A stretch of 64,000 bases of DNA. It comes from Viola odorata. Lineage: Eukaryota > Streptophyta > Magnoliopsida > Malpighiales > Violaceae. Positions 48,326 through 58,721 of the stretch are shown piece by piece (within the stretch, counting starts at the first letter, position 1; every line of letters starts with the position of its first letter). The notes beneath the pieces were generated by a model. That model was not told the DNA's origin, made no database searches, and was given only the letters and a program-made list of their open reading frames with translations. The DNA lies in NCBI GenBank assembly GCA_963691705.1, contig OY829541.1, positions 37,279,661-37,343,660 on the forward strand. The letters run 5' to 3'. The translations under genes and the position numbers were made by a program.

Positions 48326-48946
48326 GAAGATAAATTATGAGGCGCAGAGGCGCTCAGCCTAAGAGATATGCTATAATGCGCAGAGGCGCCTGGCCAGACG
48401 AATACGATACAATGCGCAGAGGCGCTTGACCCAGACAGATATGTTATAACGCGCAGATATGATATAATGCGCAAAGGTGTTAGCCTGAAAAATGCAAAGT
48501 GATACCTGGCAAAAGAGAGTCGGCTCGGTAAAACGACACGCCTATGTGCTAAGAGTGTCGGTTCGAAGGAGCGATACGCCTATGTGCTAGAGACGCTTGT
48601 GCCATGAGAAAGCTGGACAAGCGGATTTGGTAATGAATGCTGGAATGGGAACAAAGTGCTACGCGATGCTATGACCCTTTGAAGTAGGCTTTGGTGGGTG
48701 TAGGGAGATTGGCGAAAAGAAAGAGTGATAAAGAAATGAGAAAAGAATAACAAGTATTGAAGTGTAGGAAAGCCTATGATAAACTATAATGGCCTTAACG
48801 TGTTTCTAACCTTATGTTCCTTGATAATGCAGGTCTAAGGTGTGTGTGAAAGACTGGTTCCATAGAGAGAGGGCGCGAACGCCGCATGAACTTAATCCAT
48901 TTGGCTAGAGATTGGAGATTTAGTCGATGAGGGCATCGACATTATC

Positions 48947-48959
48947 AAGTGGGGGAGAG
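48947..48959 (+). other. Polypurine tract of old element K
   Basis: AAGTGGGGGAGAG is followed by TGTTAAGGTC, an LTR-start-like sequence. Confidence 0.65.
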
Positions 48960-49225
48960 TGTTAAGGTCTAAGCCTTGGAATTCAAGCTTAGCCTTAACA
49001 TGGATCTTGAGACGCACCGAAGGTGCATGGATTTGAGGGATAACCCCTTTATAGGGTATGTGAAGGGAAAGTCTAATTGGGTATGATAGCTCTCCACCAA
49101 CCCCTGGATAAGATATGAGAGTATGCTTGTCTAAGTGAGCTTCTCCTATGTGAGTATGGCATAGGTGTGCGAGCGAGCCTTCTGTGTTATGGAAGGGGCG
49201 CTGCCATGATGGCTTTGCTATGATG
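48960..49225 (+). repeat. Start of the 3' LTR of old element K (fragment)
   Basis: It begins TGTTAAGGTCTAAGCC after the polypurine tract. The L array begins at about 49226 and cuts it. No partner LTR is seen in the window. Confidence 0.6.
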
Positions 49226-49445
49226 GCCATAGGAGCCTCTTGCTCATGTTCCTTACGCCTTCCTTGCTCAAACTCACTTGACCTTCGTGCGATGCTCTTT
49301 CATCCTTGCCGTATGGGCTCTTGCTAACCTTACTTGGCCCTCAACAACCCTCTTAGCTCGCTCCCTTGCGTGCTTTAGCTCCATGGCTATCTGTCTCTCG
49401 GTATTGATGCGCACTAGGGCTAGATGCGATCCTAGGATCGTATCA
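49226..49445 (-). repeat. LTR3 of the L array, first 220 bp only
   Basis: The minus strand starts TGATACGATCCTAGGATC at 49445. Homology to LTR1 and LTR2 ends at about nucleotide 220 ('cctatggc'), where K LTR sequence begins. Confidence 0.85.
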
Positions 49446-50269
49446 TACCCTTCCCCATGGAAGCGATTCGTCCTTGAATCATGATCCTTAAAATTCTCCA
49501 AGGAAAGATTGTATCTCCATAGAATTTCTTCCTCATTCAATCCATAGGTTGTACAAATTGGTGTTATCATGACCTCATAATCTTTCCTCAATGCAACGCT
49601 ACGATTGAAATTCCCAATCGCTCGCCCTTCAAGTTTATTAAAATAACTCCAAAATGACGGCGATGCTTCCTTGATTTCTTGAGTATTAATTGAGTAATCA
49701 ACTAAGGGATCATACTCTCCAAATGTTTCCACATACTCAAGCAAATCCGATTTTATCAAGAGAAGACGTAACCATCCTTTGTATTCTTCATTAACCAAAC
49801 TGTTTGGTTCATCCTTTCTCTTGCGCTCCCCTAGCGATTCAGCTCCATCTCCCTCCTTGATGACATCAACATTCTGCTCATACGAAGAAGACGAAGAACA
49901 AGAATAAAACGTAATAAAAAAATCAGATTTAGGATTTTTCTCTCGAGCTTCTTCTTTTTCTAACCCAAGCTCACTGTTTTCTTTAGCTAAACATATCTTT
50001 CTCCAAGTTGCAGTCGTAATTGTATTAGAATAAAGATTCCTTTGATTTATGACTGCCAAGTCTCCTCCTGTAGCTAAATTTGACTTCTCCGAAGTGGTAA
50101 TCCTAATCGGATTAGAACTAGAAGTCCTTGATGCGCATTGCTCCTTTGAACTCTTGAGATGAGCTCCAAATCTCTCCTGCCTTTCTTCCATGCTCTCCAA
50201 CCTCGAATCAAGGTTCCTCAAGAGATCCAGCAGCTCCTTGTACATTCCTCCCGAATTTCTTTCAGTCAT
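49274..50269 (-). CDS. L protein (intact copy, internal 2), function unknown
   Basis: The frame from ATG 50269 (MTERNSGGMYKELLDLL) runs to 49274 and includes 172 nt of LTR3. The N-terminal 50 residues look like a coiled coil (LLRNLDSRLESMEERQERF), comparable in place to the coiled start of gag in B, G and H. A Ser-rich segment, an acidic/basic region and a C-terminal part (FWSYFNKLEGRAIGNFN, RKDYEVMITPICTTYGLNEE) match no domain I know. It ends with HDSRTNRFHGEGYDT, the 3' module peptide. A gag-derived passenger protein is likely. In the full LTR the frame would continue about 150 codons more; here the truncation of LTR3 changes the end. Confidence 0.72.
   Translation of the reverse strand: MTERNSGGMYKELLDLLRNLDSRLESMEERQERFGAHLKSSKEQCASRTSSSNPIRITTSEKSNLATGGDLAVINQRNLYSNTITTATWRKICLAKENSELGLEKEEAREKNPKSDFFITFYSCSSSSSYEQNVDVIKEGDGAESLGERKRKDEPNSLVNEEYKGWLRLLLIKSDLLEYVETFGEYDPLVDYSINTQEIKEASPSFWSYFNKLEGRAIGNFNRSVALRKDYEVMITPICTTYGLNEEEILWRYNLSLENFKDHDSRTNRFHGEGYDTILGSHLALVRINTERQIAMELKHARERAKRVVEGQVRLARAHTARMKEHRTKVK
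49446..49461 (-). other. Polypurine tract of L internal 2
   Basis: The minus strand reads CCATGGGGAAGGGTA before TGATACGATCC, preceded by ATTCAAGGACGAATCG. Confidence 0.75.
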
Positions 50270-50919
50270 ATCAATCACCTAATCCATTTTAACACTAGAA
50301 AGTGCAAAATCTGTTTTCGGTGAACATAGTTTAGTATTTCGGGTGTAGCATTTTACTCGGATATCCAAATCGCCTGATTCTTCTTGATTTGGAATCTTGA
50401 TAGATAGACCTTAACAACGAACTAAGACTCGATGAAATCAGACTCCAATAGGTATATATTGAAATACAATTTTGACACTAACACTTTGGTGGACTATTTT
50501 TGGTGACTCTTTTGTATGACTCTTTTTGTGGACTATTTTTGTGACTTAGATTTGACTCTTCTCTCAATCTAAATAAATAAATTGAAAGATTGAACAGACT
50601 CAAACTACTAAACCAACTTAGTTTAGAAGTAGGACTTCAGACTCAACACAAACACACTTTGGTTTAGAACTCCTAAACCGATTAGACTTAGAACTCGATT
50701 TTGATTTTGAACTTCTAAATCAACAAGACCCGAATTGCAACAAGCAAAACAGAAAATTCAAAGACACTTTTGGGGACTTGATTTTGTGGTTTTCGACTCA
50801 ACAAAAATTAAAGACAAGACACAAACAATTCACTTGAATCGTTTAGACAATTGACTCAAACTAAATAATAAAACGAAAAGATAGTTTGGGATTTTCTTAC
50901 CAAACCTAGAACTCCCTTT
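50270..50919 (-). other. Leader of L internal 2 with candidate intron 50900-50279
   Basis: On the minus strand TTTG/GTAAGAAAA lies at 50900, 20 nt after the primer site, a strong donor match. GGATTAG/G at 50279 lies ten bases before the ATG. It is otherwise AT-rich and non-coding. Confidence 0.55.
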
Positions 50920-50932
50920 AGCTCCGCTACCA
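50920..50932 (-). other. Primer binding site of L internal 2
   Basis: The minus strand reads TGGTAGCGGAGCT two bases after LTR2. Confidence 0.9.
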
Positions 50933-50934
50933 AC

Positions 50935-52323
50935 TGATACGATCCTTGGATGCTAGGTTAGAATCCGAGGCACATAAGTGAATGATCTTGTTCTCGGGTA
51001 GGTTTGATGCGCGAAATTATGACACAAATCCCTTTGTTCTTCACGAACGTTCTTCTTTGATCAATTAATATCCCATACTATTAATTGATATCACTTTGTG
51101 AAAGGAACACGACCCTTCGAGTTGAGGTTAATGACGAGAACACGACACGCCTATGTGATGATGATGATGTACGCCCTAGTCGCACACTAAAGAGAACACG
51201 ACCCTTTAACACACCTAGTACTTGACTGGCAATCGAGACCTAATTCGAAGGAGTACACCTACGAACCCTTCTCACTGACATTGAACACGACAATCCCCCA
51301 CGCTGCTCACGCTCCTCCACGCTTGATCACGACAAACACCACGCTTTGCACACGCAACACTAGTTCACGCACCTCCACGCTTGAACACGACAAACGCCAC
51401 GCTTCACTAGCCCTAACCGAGTCCACGGCAAAGTACACAAGAACGACTTGCTTCGGAGATCGAGAAAGTAAGATGATAGAATGATGGAATGGAAATTTGG
51501 TAAAGTATTTATGTGTAAATTCTGATCTAATTTTATTAATAATAAAGCAAGCCTTTAAATAGGCATTTTACAATACTAGTTTTACAAGAAATAGAACTAA
51601 TAATTAGAATAGAACTCCTATATATAATTAAACTCTAACAAAGTAATAAATAATAGTAATAATAATCTAATGAGCTCATCCAAGTCCTCTCATAGGCGTC
51701 TACCCGCTCTTCTTGCTCAAATCGAATTCCTTCTCCTAGTCGCATTAGAACTTGGTCTTTCCTTGTCGTACTAAAATTCTTCTCAATCCTTCTCTTGATT
51801 GGCTCGTGCGTTTCCACTCAAAAGTGGTCCAGAATTAGCTCCTTGACTTAGGTTCCCATTCCAGTTAGAATTACTTAAAAAGCTCGAACCGTTTTTATTT
51901 TGGCTCATGGTCAATATTGCCTTGATGGATTGCGTTCCCACTGTGCACTCTGATTTCTTGACTCGAATCCGACCCTGATTCCCTCGTCTGATTGACCTGA
52001 GTTTTGGACACGACTTTCCTAACATCTTGAGGAGTCTTGTATTTTTGGAATTATTCAAATCGGAGTTCATCTTGACCACCAAATCATCTCTGGAATCTTC
52101 CGCAGCCATAGGCGCCTCTTGCTCATGTTCCTTACGCCTTCCTTGCTCAAACTCACTTGACCTTCGTGCGATGCTCTTCATCCTTGCCCTATGGGCTCTT
52201 GCTACCCTCACTTGGCCCTCAACAACCCTCTTAGCTCGCTCCCTTGCGTGGTTTGGCTCCATGGCTATCTGTCTCTCGGCATTGATGCGCACTAGGGCTA
52301 GATGCGATCATAGGATCGTATCA
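50935..52323 (-). repeat. LTR2 (central, shared) of the L array, 1389 bp
   Basis: It has the same length and ends as LTR1. It has a polypurine tract upstream (internal 1) and a primer site downstream (internal 2), so it served as 3' LTR of one unit and 5' LTR of the next. It includes an open frame (51783-52292) of the LTR-encoded segment, truncated relative to LTR1. TATTTAAAGG and AATAAA lie near 51540-51570 on the minus strand. Confidence 0.93.
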
Positions 52324-53771
52324 TACCCTTCCCTTTGGAAGCGATTCGTCCTTGAATTGTGATCCCTAAAATTCTCCGAGGACAGATTGTATCTCCATAG
52401 AATTTCTTCCTCATTCAATCCATAGGTTATACAAATTGGTGTTATCATGACCTCATAATCTTTCCTCAATGCAACGCTACGATTGAAATTCCCAATCGCT
52501 CGCCCTTCAAGTTTATTCAAATAACTCCAAAATGACGGCGATGCTTCCTTGATTGAATGTTTCCACATACTCAAGCAAATCCGATTTTATCAAGAGAAGA
52601 CGTAACCATCCTTTGTATTCTTCATTAACCAAACTGTTTGGTTCATCCTTTCTCTTGCGCTCCCCTAGCGATTCAGCTCCATCTCCCTCCTTGATGACAT
52701 CAACATTCTGCTCATACGAAGAAGACGAAGAACAAGAAGAAAACGTAATAAAAAAATCAGATTTAGGATTTTTCTCTCGATACGCTTCTTCTATTTCTAA
52801 CCCAAGCTCACTGTTTTCTTTAGCTAAACATATCTTTCACCAAGTTGCAGTCGTAATTGTATTAGAATAAAGATTCCTTTGATTTATGACTGCCAAGTCT
52901 CCTCCTATAGCTAAATTTGACTTCTCCGAAGTGGTAATCCTAATCGGATTAGATGTAGAAGTCCTTGATGCGCATTGCTCCTTTGAACTCTTGAGATGAG
53001 CTCCAAATCTCTCCTGCCTTTCTTCCATGCTCTCCAACCATGACTCAAGGTTCCTCAAGAGATCCAGCAGCTCCTTGTACATTCCTCCCGAATTTCTTTC
53101 AGTCATATCAATCACCTAATCAATTTTAATACTAGAAAGTGCAAAATCTATTTTCGGTGAACACAATTCAGTATTTCGGGTGCAGAATTTTACTCGGATA
53201 TCCAAATCACCTGATTCTTCTTGATTTGGAATCCTGATAGAGAGACCTTTCCAACGAACTAAGACTAGATGAAATCAGACTCAAATAGGTATATATTGAA
53301 ATACAATTTCGACACTGACACTTTGGTGGACTATTTTTGGTGACTCTTTTGTATGACTCTTTTTGTGAATTATTTTTGTGACTTATATATGACTCTTCTC
53401 TCAATCTAAATAAATAAATTGAAAGATAGAATAGACTCAAACTACTAAACCAACTTAGTTTAGAAGTAGGACTTCAGACTCAACATAAACACACTTTGGA
53501 TTAGAACTCCTAAACCGATTAGACTTAGAACTCGATTTTGATTTAGAACTTCTAAAACAACAAGACCCGAATTGCAACAAGAAAAATAGAAAATTCAAAG
53601 ACACTTTTGGGGACTTGATTTTGTGGTTTTCGACTCAACAAAAATTAAAGACAAGACACAAACAATTCACTTGAATCGTTTAGACAATTGACTCAAACTA
53701 AATAATAAAACGAAAAGATACTTTGGGATTTTCTTACCAAACCTAGAACTCCCTTGAGCTCCCCTACCAAC
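52324..53771 (-). pseudogene. L internal 1: leader and broken L protein
   Basis: It is collinear with internal 2. The primer site at 53757-53769 has one change (TGGTAGGGGAGCT). The L protein is split: the N-terminal part is at 53115-52837, the C-terminal part at 52574-52324. There is a small deletion (the stretch encoding GEYDPLVDYSINTQE is missing) and frame breaks between. The polypurine tract lies at 52324-52340. Donor-like TTTG/GTAAGAAAA is also present. Confidence 0.82.
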
Positions 53772-55160
53772 TGATACGATCCTTGGATGCTAGGTTAGAA
53801 TCCGAGGCGCATAAGTGAATGATCTTGTTCTCGGGTAGGTTTGATGCGCGGAATTATGACGAAAATCCCTTTGTTCTTCACGAACGTTCTTCTTTGATCA
53901 ATTAATATCCCATACTATTAATTGATATCACTTTGTGAAAGGAACATGACCCTTCGAGTTGAGGTTAATGACGAGAACACGACACGCCTATGTGATGATG
54001 TTGATGTACGCCCTAGTCGCACCCTAAAGAGAACACGACCCTTTAACACACCTAGTACTTGACTGGCACTCGAGACCTAATTCGAAGGAGTACACCTACG
54101 AACCCTTCTCGCTGAGATTGAACACGACAATCCCCCACGCTGCTCACACTCCTCCACGTTTGATCACGACAAACACCACGCTTTGCAGACGCAACACTAG
54201 TTCACGCACCTCCATGGTTGAACACGACAAACGCCACGCTTCACTAGCCCTAACCGAGTCCACGGCTAAGTACACAAGAACGACTTGCTTCGGAGATCGA
54301 GAAAGTAAGATGATAGAATGATGGAATGGAAATTTGGTAAAGCATTTATGTGTAAATTCTGATCTAATTTTATTAATAATAAAGCAAGCCTTTAAATAGG
54401 CATTTTACAATACTAGTTTTATAAGAAATAGAACTACTAATTAGAATAGAACTCCTATCTATAATTAAACTCTTACAAAGTAATAAATAATAGTAATAAT
54501 AATCTAATCAGCTCATCCAAGTCCTCTCATAGGCGTCTACCCTCTCTTCTTGCTCAAATCGAATTCCTTCTCCTAGTCGCATTAGAACTTGGTCTTTCCT
54601 TGTCGTACTGAAATTCGTCTCGAGCCTTCTCTTGATTGGCTCGTGAGTTTCCACTCAAAATTGGTCCAGCATTAGCTCCTTGACTTAGGTTCCCATTCCA
54701 ATTTGAATTACTTAAAAAGCTCAAACCGTTTTTATTTTGGCTCATGGTCAATATTGCCTTGACGGATTGCGTTCCCTCTGTGCATGCTGATTTCGTGACT
54801 CGAATCCGACCCTTATTCCCTCGTCTGATGGAACTGATTTTTGGACACGACATTCCTAATATCTTGAGGTGTGTTATATTTTTGGAATTACTCAAATCGG
54901 AGTTCATCTTGACCACCAAATCATCTCTGGAATCTTCTGCAACCATAGGCGCCTCTTGCTCATGTTCCTTACGCCTTCCTTGCTCAAACTCACTTGACCT
55001 TCGTGCGATGATCTTCATACTTTCCCTATGGGCTCTTGCTAACCTCACTTGGCCCTCAACAACCCTCTTAGCTCGCTCCCTTGCATGCTTTGGCTCCATG
55101 GCTATCTGTCTCTCGGCATTGATGCGCACTAGGGCTAGATGCGATCCTAGGATCGTATCA
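53772..55160 (-). repeat. LTR1 of the L array (1389 bp)
   Basis: The minus strand starts TGATACGATCCTAGGATC at 55160 and ends ..AAGGATCGTATCA at 53772. It is flanked upstream by CTCAA within gag remnant R. Confidence 0.93.
54554..55160 (-). CDS. LTR-encoded C-terminal segment of the L protein (about 200 codons)
   Basis: In LTR1 the L reading frame stays open for 607 nt: NDTILGSHLALVRIN, then a basic helical stretch (HARERAKRVVEGQVRLARA, SSEFEQGRRKEHEQ), then an Asn/Ser-rich part (SFLSNSNWNGNLSQGAN) and a basic end (SSNATRRRNSI). LTR2 and the LTR at 2089 carry the same frame with lesions. As the 3' LTR this would extend the L protein. As a 5' LTR segment it lies upstream of the promoter and is not expressed. 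The basic and polar make-up would suit nucleic-acid binding, but that is speculation. Confidence 0.6.
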
Positions 55161-55424
55161 TTGAGTGAGGCGCTGAAGCTATTGATGGAGGTCACGGATG
55201 TGGTAACTAGGAATGAATCTTCTCCTCATTTCATACTTCAATTCCTCCCAAGTTACCATGGGTGGAACTCTCTCAACCCTCCTAGTTGCAACTAAGCGTT
55301 CTCACCATTGGGTTGTCATTCCCGTAAACTCCACAAGGGCTACTTTAACTTTGTTCTCCTCGGCATAGTTGTAGCACGCGAAAATGCGTTCTACTTTGCC
55401 CTCCCATCCATAATATGCCTCTGG
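55161..55424 (-). pseudogene. Remnant R, copy 2: gag core fragment
   Basis: It is nearly the same as 20302-20557 and extends 9 bp further to CTCACTCAA, where L inserted. It ends on the right at the F LTR at exactly the same gag position as copy 1. The two loci are therefore copies of one nested structure, not independent insertions. Confidence 0.85.
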
Positions 55425-56033
55425 TGATACGAGCATGGACCCTCCAGTGCCCGCACACATTGCATGGGAAAGGCCTCCCGCGTGGCCTATCTTCCTCGCA
55501 CGGTTCTCACGGGTTGTTCTGCCAAACCATGACACATCTGCGCCTCCAACCTTAGCAAGCCGTGAGCCCTTGGCTGAGCCCATGTCCGAGCCCTTGGCCG
55601 AGCCCGTGTCCAAGCCCGTGTCCGAGCCCATGGTCGAGCCTGTATAGCTTAGGGTAATTTAGGGTTCTTAAAACCAGCACTTCATCTTCTCCATCAAATC
55701 AGTCGGGTTGTCCACCCTTGCTGTTGGAAGGGCCGGCCTTGAATTGAGAGAACCTTCTTTATTTTGTAACAAGGTTGCTCTAGCTAGTCTAGAGAGGGTT
55801 TGTTGGATATTGAAGTTATATTTATTGTTATTCATCAAAACACCTTCCATTTCATCCATAAGTCCGCTGCACTCTTCCGCAATCTCCTTGCGACATTATC
55901 TTCTCCAGTAAACACCTTGAATTATCCATCAATCTATCAATTATCCATGTGTTTACCACCTCCCAAAGGAGACTAGATCCTTACTGCCTTCTCCTCACAG
56001 ATTCATCCTCCATTTGCAACGCAAATCTTATCA
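55425..56033 (+). repeat. F copy 2 LTR with internal deletion (609 bp)
   Basis: It starts TGATACGAGCATGGACCC and ends ..CAAATCTTATCA. Compared with copy 1 it lacks about 245 bp between 'gagcctgta' and 'tagcttagggtaattt' (junction near 55646), removing part of the tandem repeat and the TATA region. It is probably transcriptionally dead. Confidence 0.87.
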
Positions 56034-56035
56034 AG

Positions 56036-56048
56036 TGATAGCGGAGCT
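56036..56048 (+). other. Primer binding site of F copy 2
   Basis: TGATAGCGGAGCT, one change from the common site. Confidence 0.8.
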
Positions 56049-56608
56049 CCCAGCTGTCTTCTAGGTTGGTAAACTCCATTTCTACGGTTAGAATCATCTC
56101 CTCTACCGTAGAACATCTCTTTTTGTGCTGAAATTTTTTCTATTTTCTTGCAAAATATGTCACCATTCCCCTAAACAGAAAATCATCTTTTTCTTGCCTT
56201 TCCTTCGGTTCAAACACCTTGTGCTTCCATATCTATGGTGGAAACATTGTTTGCTACCGTCGGCTGCCATCATATTTCATTCCAAGCATTTTCAGATTTT
56301 AGGTCAAAATTTTCTTTTCTAGTGATTTGATCTTGTACAAACACATTTGCTGAATTGTTTGGTGTTGATTGTGCTAGTTGTGACTTAAATCTTCATCTTC
56401 TTGAGTTTAATTGCTTCTGTGATTATTGGAGCTTCCTATGGTGGCAATGAGAGCCATGTGGACTTCTTGTTTGCTAGCTAAGTGATCCAAATTTTGTGCA
56501 CACTTCCTTAGCCGGCCACATCACTCTATTTTCAGCCAAGTATTTTCAGCTTATTTTCATTTCCCTCCTTTTCTTCTAGTGTTTGTCCTTTCAGCTTGCC
56601 TTCTTTTG
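56049..56608 (+). other. Leader of F copy 2, interrupted by N
   Basis: It is collinear with copy 1 to 26023 and continues 80 bp beyond it. Element N inserted at 56609. There is no coding sequence. Confidence 0.75.
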
Positions 56609-57379
56609 TGATATGAGCGTGGATCTACCGGTTCCCGCACACATGGCACAGGAAAGGCCTCCTGCATGGCCTATCTTCCTCGCACAGACCTTACGGGTTG
56701 GTAGGCCAAACCATGACACTTTCGCGCCTCCAACCCTAGGAAGCCGTGAGCACCCGCGCCTAGCCATCTAGGCCAAGGCCGTGTCCGAGCCCGTGGCCGA
56801 GCCCTTGGCTGAGCCCGTGTCTAAGCCCGTGTCCGAGTCCTCGGCCGAGCCCTTGGCCATGCCCGTGGCCAAGCCCGCCTAGGCCAAGCCCATCTTCATT
56901 GCTGCCAAGGCCAAGCTTCTCAAGCCCCTTTGTCTAAGGGTGTAAGGGTATTTACCCCTTTGTTTTAGGCATAGGTATTTAAAGTGCATTATGTCTCATT
57001 TCAGCACTTGTCTTTGTTTTGATGAGTTTTCCTCTACAAAGAACACTTCACATTAGGTGAGCCAATAGGGCAATTAGGGTTCTTAAAACCAGCACTTTAT
57101 CTTCTTTACTTTGTAACAAGGTTGCTCTAGCTAGACTAGAGAGGGTTTGTTGGGTATTGAAGTTATATACTTATTATTCATCAAAACACTCTCCTTTTCA
57201 TCCATTAATCCGCTGCACAATCCACACTCCTTCTAGCGACGTTATCATCTCCATTTATCCATCATTTTGTGTTCATCATCCATCAAACACCACCGGTTTA
57301 CCATCCTCCCAAAGAGGACTAGATCCTTCAACAACAACATTCGGTCTTCTTCTCCAAAAAGGAAGTCGAGGCCTTATCA
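56609..57379 (+). repeat. 5' LTR of element N (771 bp)
   Basis: It starts TGATATGAGCGTGGATC and ends ..GAGGCCTTATCA. It has a diverged form of the F tandem repeat at 56775-56880 and TATTTAAAG near 56977. Confidence 0.87.
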
Positions 57380-57381
57380 AG

Positions 57382-57394
57382 TGGTAGTGGAGCT
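57382..57394 (+). other. Primer binding site of element N
   Basis: TGGTAGTGGAGCT, one change from the common site. Confidence 0.85.
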
Positions 57395-58721
57395 CCAAGC
57401 TGTCATCTAGGTTGGTAAACTCATTTCTACGGTTGCAAAACCTCTCCTTCACCATTTCCACGATTGAAATTTTTTCTATTTTTTTGACATTTTTGTCACC
57501 GTTCCTCTAGTTTGCTCAAACTGATTTTCTGGCCGTTTCTACGGTTCGAACTTCTTCCAACTTCATTTCCATGGTTTAAACATTAATTCCTACCATAGGT
57601 TTCAATTAATCTTCATTTGGAACTTTAGTGTTCTTGGCAAAAAAATTGTCTTCTAGTGTGCTGATTTTGCTTAAACACAATTGCTGAAATTTTGTGTGTT
57701 TATGTGCATCCAAGAGGACGAATTTTCATCTTCTTTAAGTGAGAATTGCTGCTGTGATTGGAGCTTCCAATGATGAGCCATGTGGACTTGCTTGTTTGGT
57801 AGCTAGTTATCTCATTTTTGTGCTCACCTCCTAGGCTGCCACATCTCTCATTGTGAGCCAAGCATTTCAGACCACTCTTCTTTGCCTCACATAGCTGGCC
57901 CTAGGGCAGCACACTTAGCTCCCCACTTGCTTGTCACACACCTTGGAGACTACGTGTCACACACCTTGCAAAAACCTCTTGTCATACACACTTGCACTAC
58001 GTGTCATTCATTCACACTTTTTGGCATTTAGTGAGAAAAATTTTCAATTGCAAAACTACTTGACTTTCACTTTTTGTTTCAAAAATACATGTCATATAAG
58101 TGAGCTCTCTTCACTCAATTCAAAAACAGAAAAGAAAAGAGAAAGGAACTAAAAGAAAGATCAAATAAAAAAATAAAAAAAGAGATCAAGTTCCTCAAAA
58201 TCAAAAGAAAAAAGAAAAAAAGAGAAACAATTTAGTCATAAGCAAGAGACTACTAGTGTGTGTGCCTTTGAAGTGAATTACATCATTCTAAAGTGTCATT
58301 GTTGGAAGAACACAAGTTCGGCAATTTTTGTGCATTCACTTTTGTGTTTTCATTTTCGCTCCTTTTCTTTTCTTCTTGAGTTGTCTATTTGAGCTAGCCT
58401 GTTCCTTGTAGTGTCTTGAGTTTTCGTGTCTTGTTTCCTACATCTATCTAATCTCAGCCTTATTGGTGTTTAAAGTAATAAATTCCTTGAACAACAATTC
58501 GGCCATCTCTACCTTTCTTTCTAGCCTTGTTTTCTTTGCATTCAGTGTGCCTTCTTTGAGTCTTAGAGTCATTGTTGGTGGATTGTGTGTGAAGATACGA
58601 GTGTGTGAGGTTGTGAGATTATTAGAGAGAAGAGTTAAACACATGTGAAACACGCGAGGGAGTGACTAATATGTGTATATAGCAATTTTGTTTTGCTTTC
58701 TTTTTGTAGGTACCTTTGCCT
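57395..58721 (+). other. Leader of element N with candidate intron 57415-58709
   Basis: Donor-like GTTG/GTAAAC lies at 57415. CTAAT is at 58666-58670. TTTCTTTTTGTAG/G has AG at 58708-58709, 12 nt before ATG 58722. The block ACACGCGAGGGAGTG precedes the branch-like box. Confidence 0.6.

Larger units (their letters stand above)
48050..48475 (+). repeat. Degenerate 37-bp tandem repeat array in K
   Basis: About ten units begin GCGCAG(A/T)GGCGCTTGG and continue with CCCGATGGGGCAGAACTATAAT or variants. Unit starts lie near 48053, 48091, 48129, 48167, 48268, 48342, 48378, 48414 and 48451. The hairpin copies 2 and 3 are inserted between units. GCGC-AGAG-GCGC within each unit can fold on itself. Confidence 0.8.
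47665..48959 (+). other. Old element K: 3' untranslated region
   Basis: No protein domain is recognisable. It contains two copies of a polypurine-type module (47925-47939 and 48947-48959), each preceded by the wording 'cga(c/t)gaggacatcga' or 'gatgagggcatcgac'. Between them lie a 37-bp tandem repeat array and three hairpins (listed separately). The second module is followed by the LTR start at 48960. Confidence 0.6.
49226..55160 (-). mobile_element. L array: LTR-internal-LTR-internal-LTR, non-autonomous
   Basis: On the minus strand: LTR1 (55160-53772), internal 1 (53771-52324), LTR2 (52323-50935), internal 2 (50934-49446), truncated LTR3 (49445-49226). Each internal part has its own primer site and polypurine tract. 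This tandem form with a shared central LTR arises by recombination between LTRs of two copies. There is no zinc knuckle, protease, RT or integrase. The target duplication CTCAA lies at 55161-55165; its partner is found at 3380-3384. Confidence 0.92.

Noticed and set aside
48050..48475. CRISPR-like or tRNA-like cluster
   Set aside because: Units are contiguous and degenerate, and no cloverleaf can be drawn. It is a minisatellite with hairpins.
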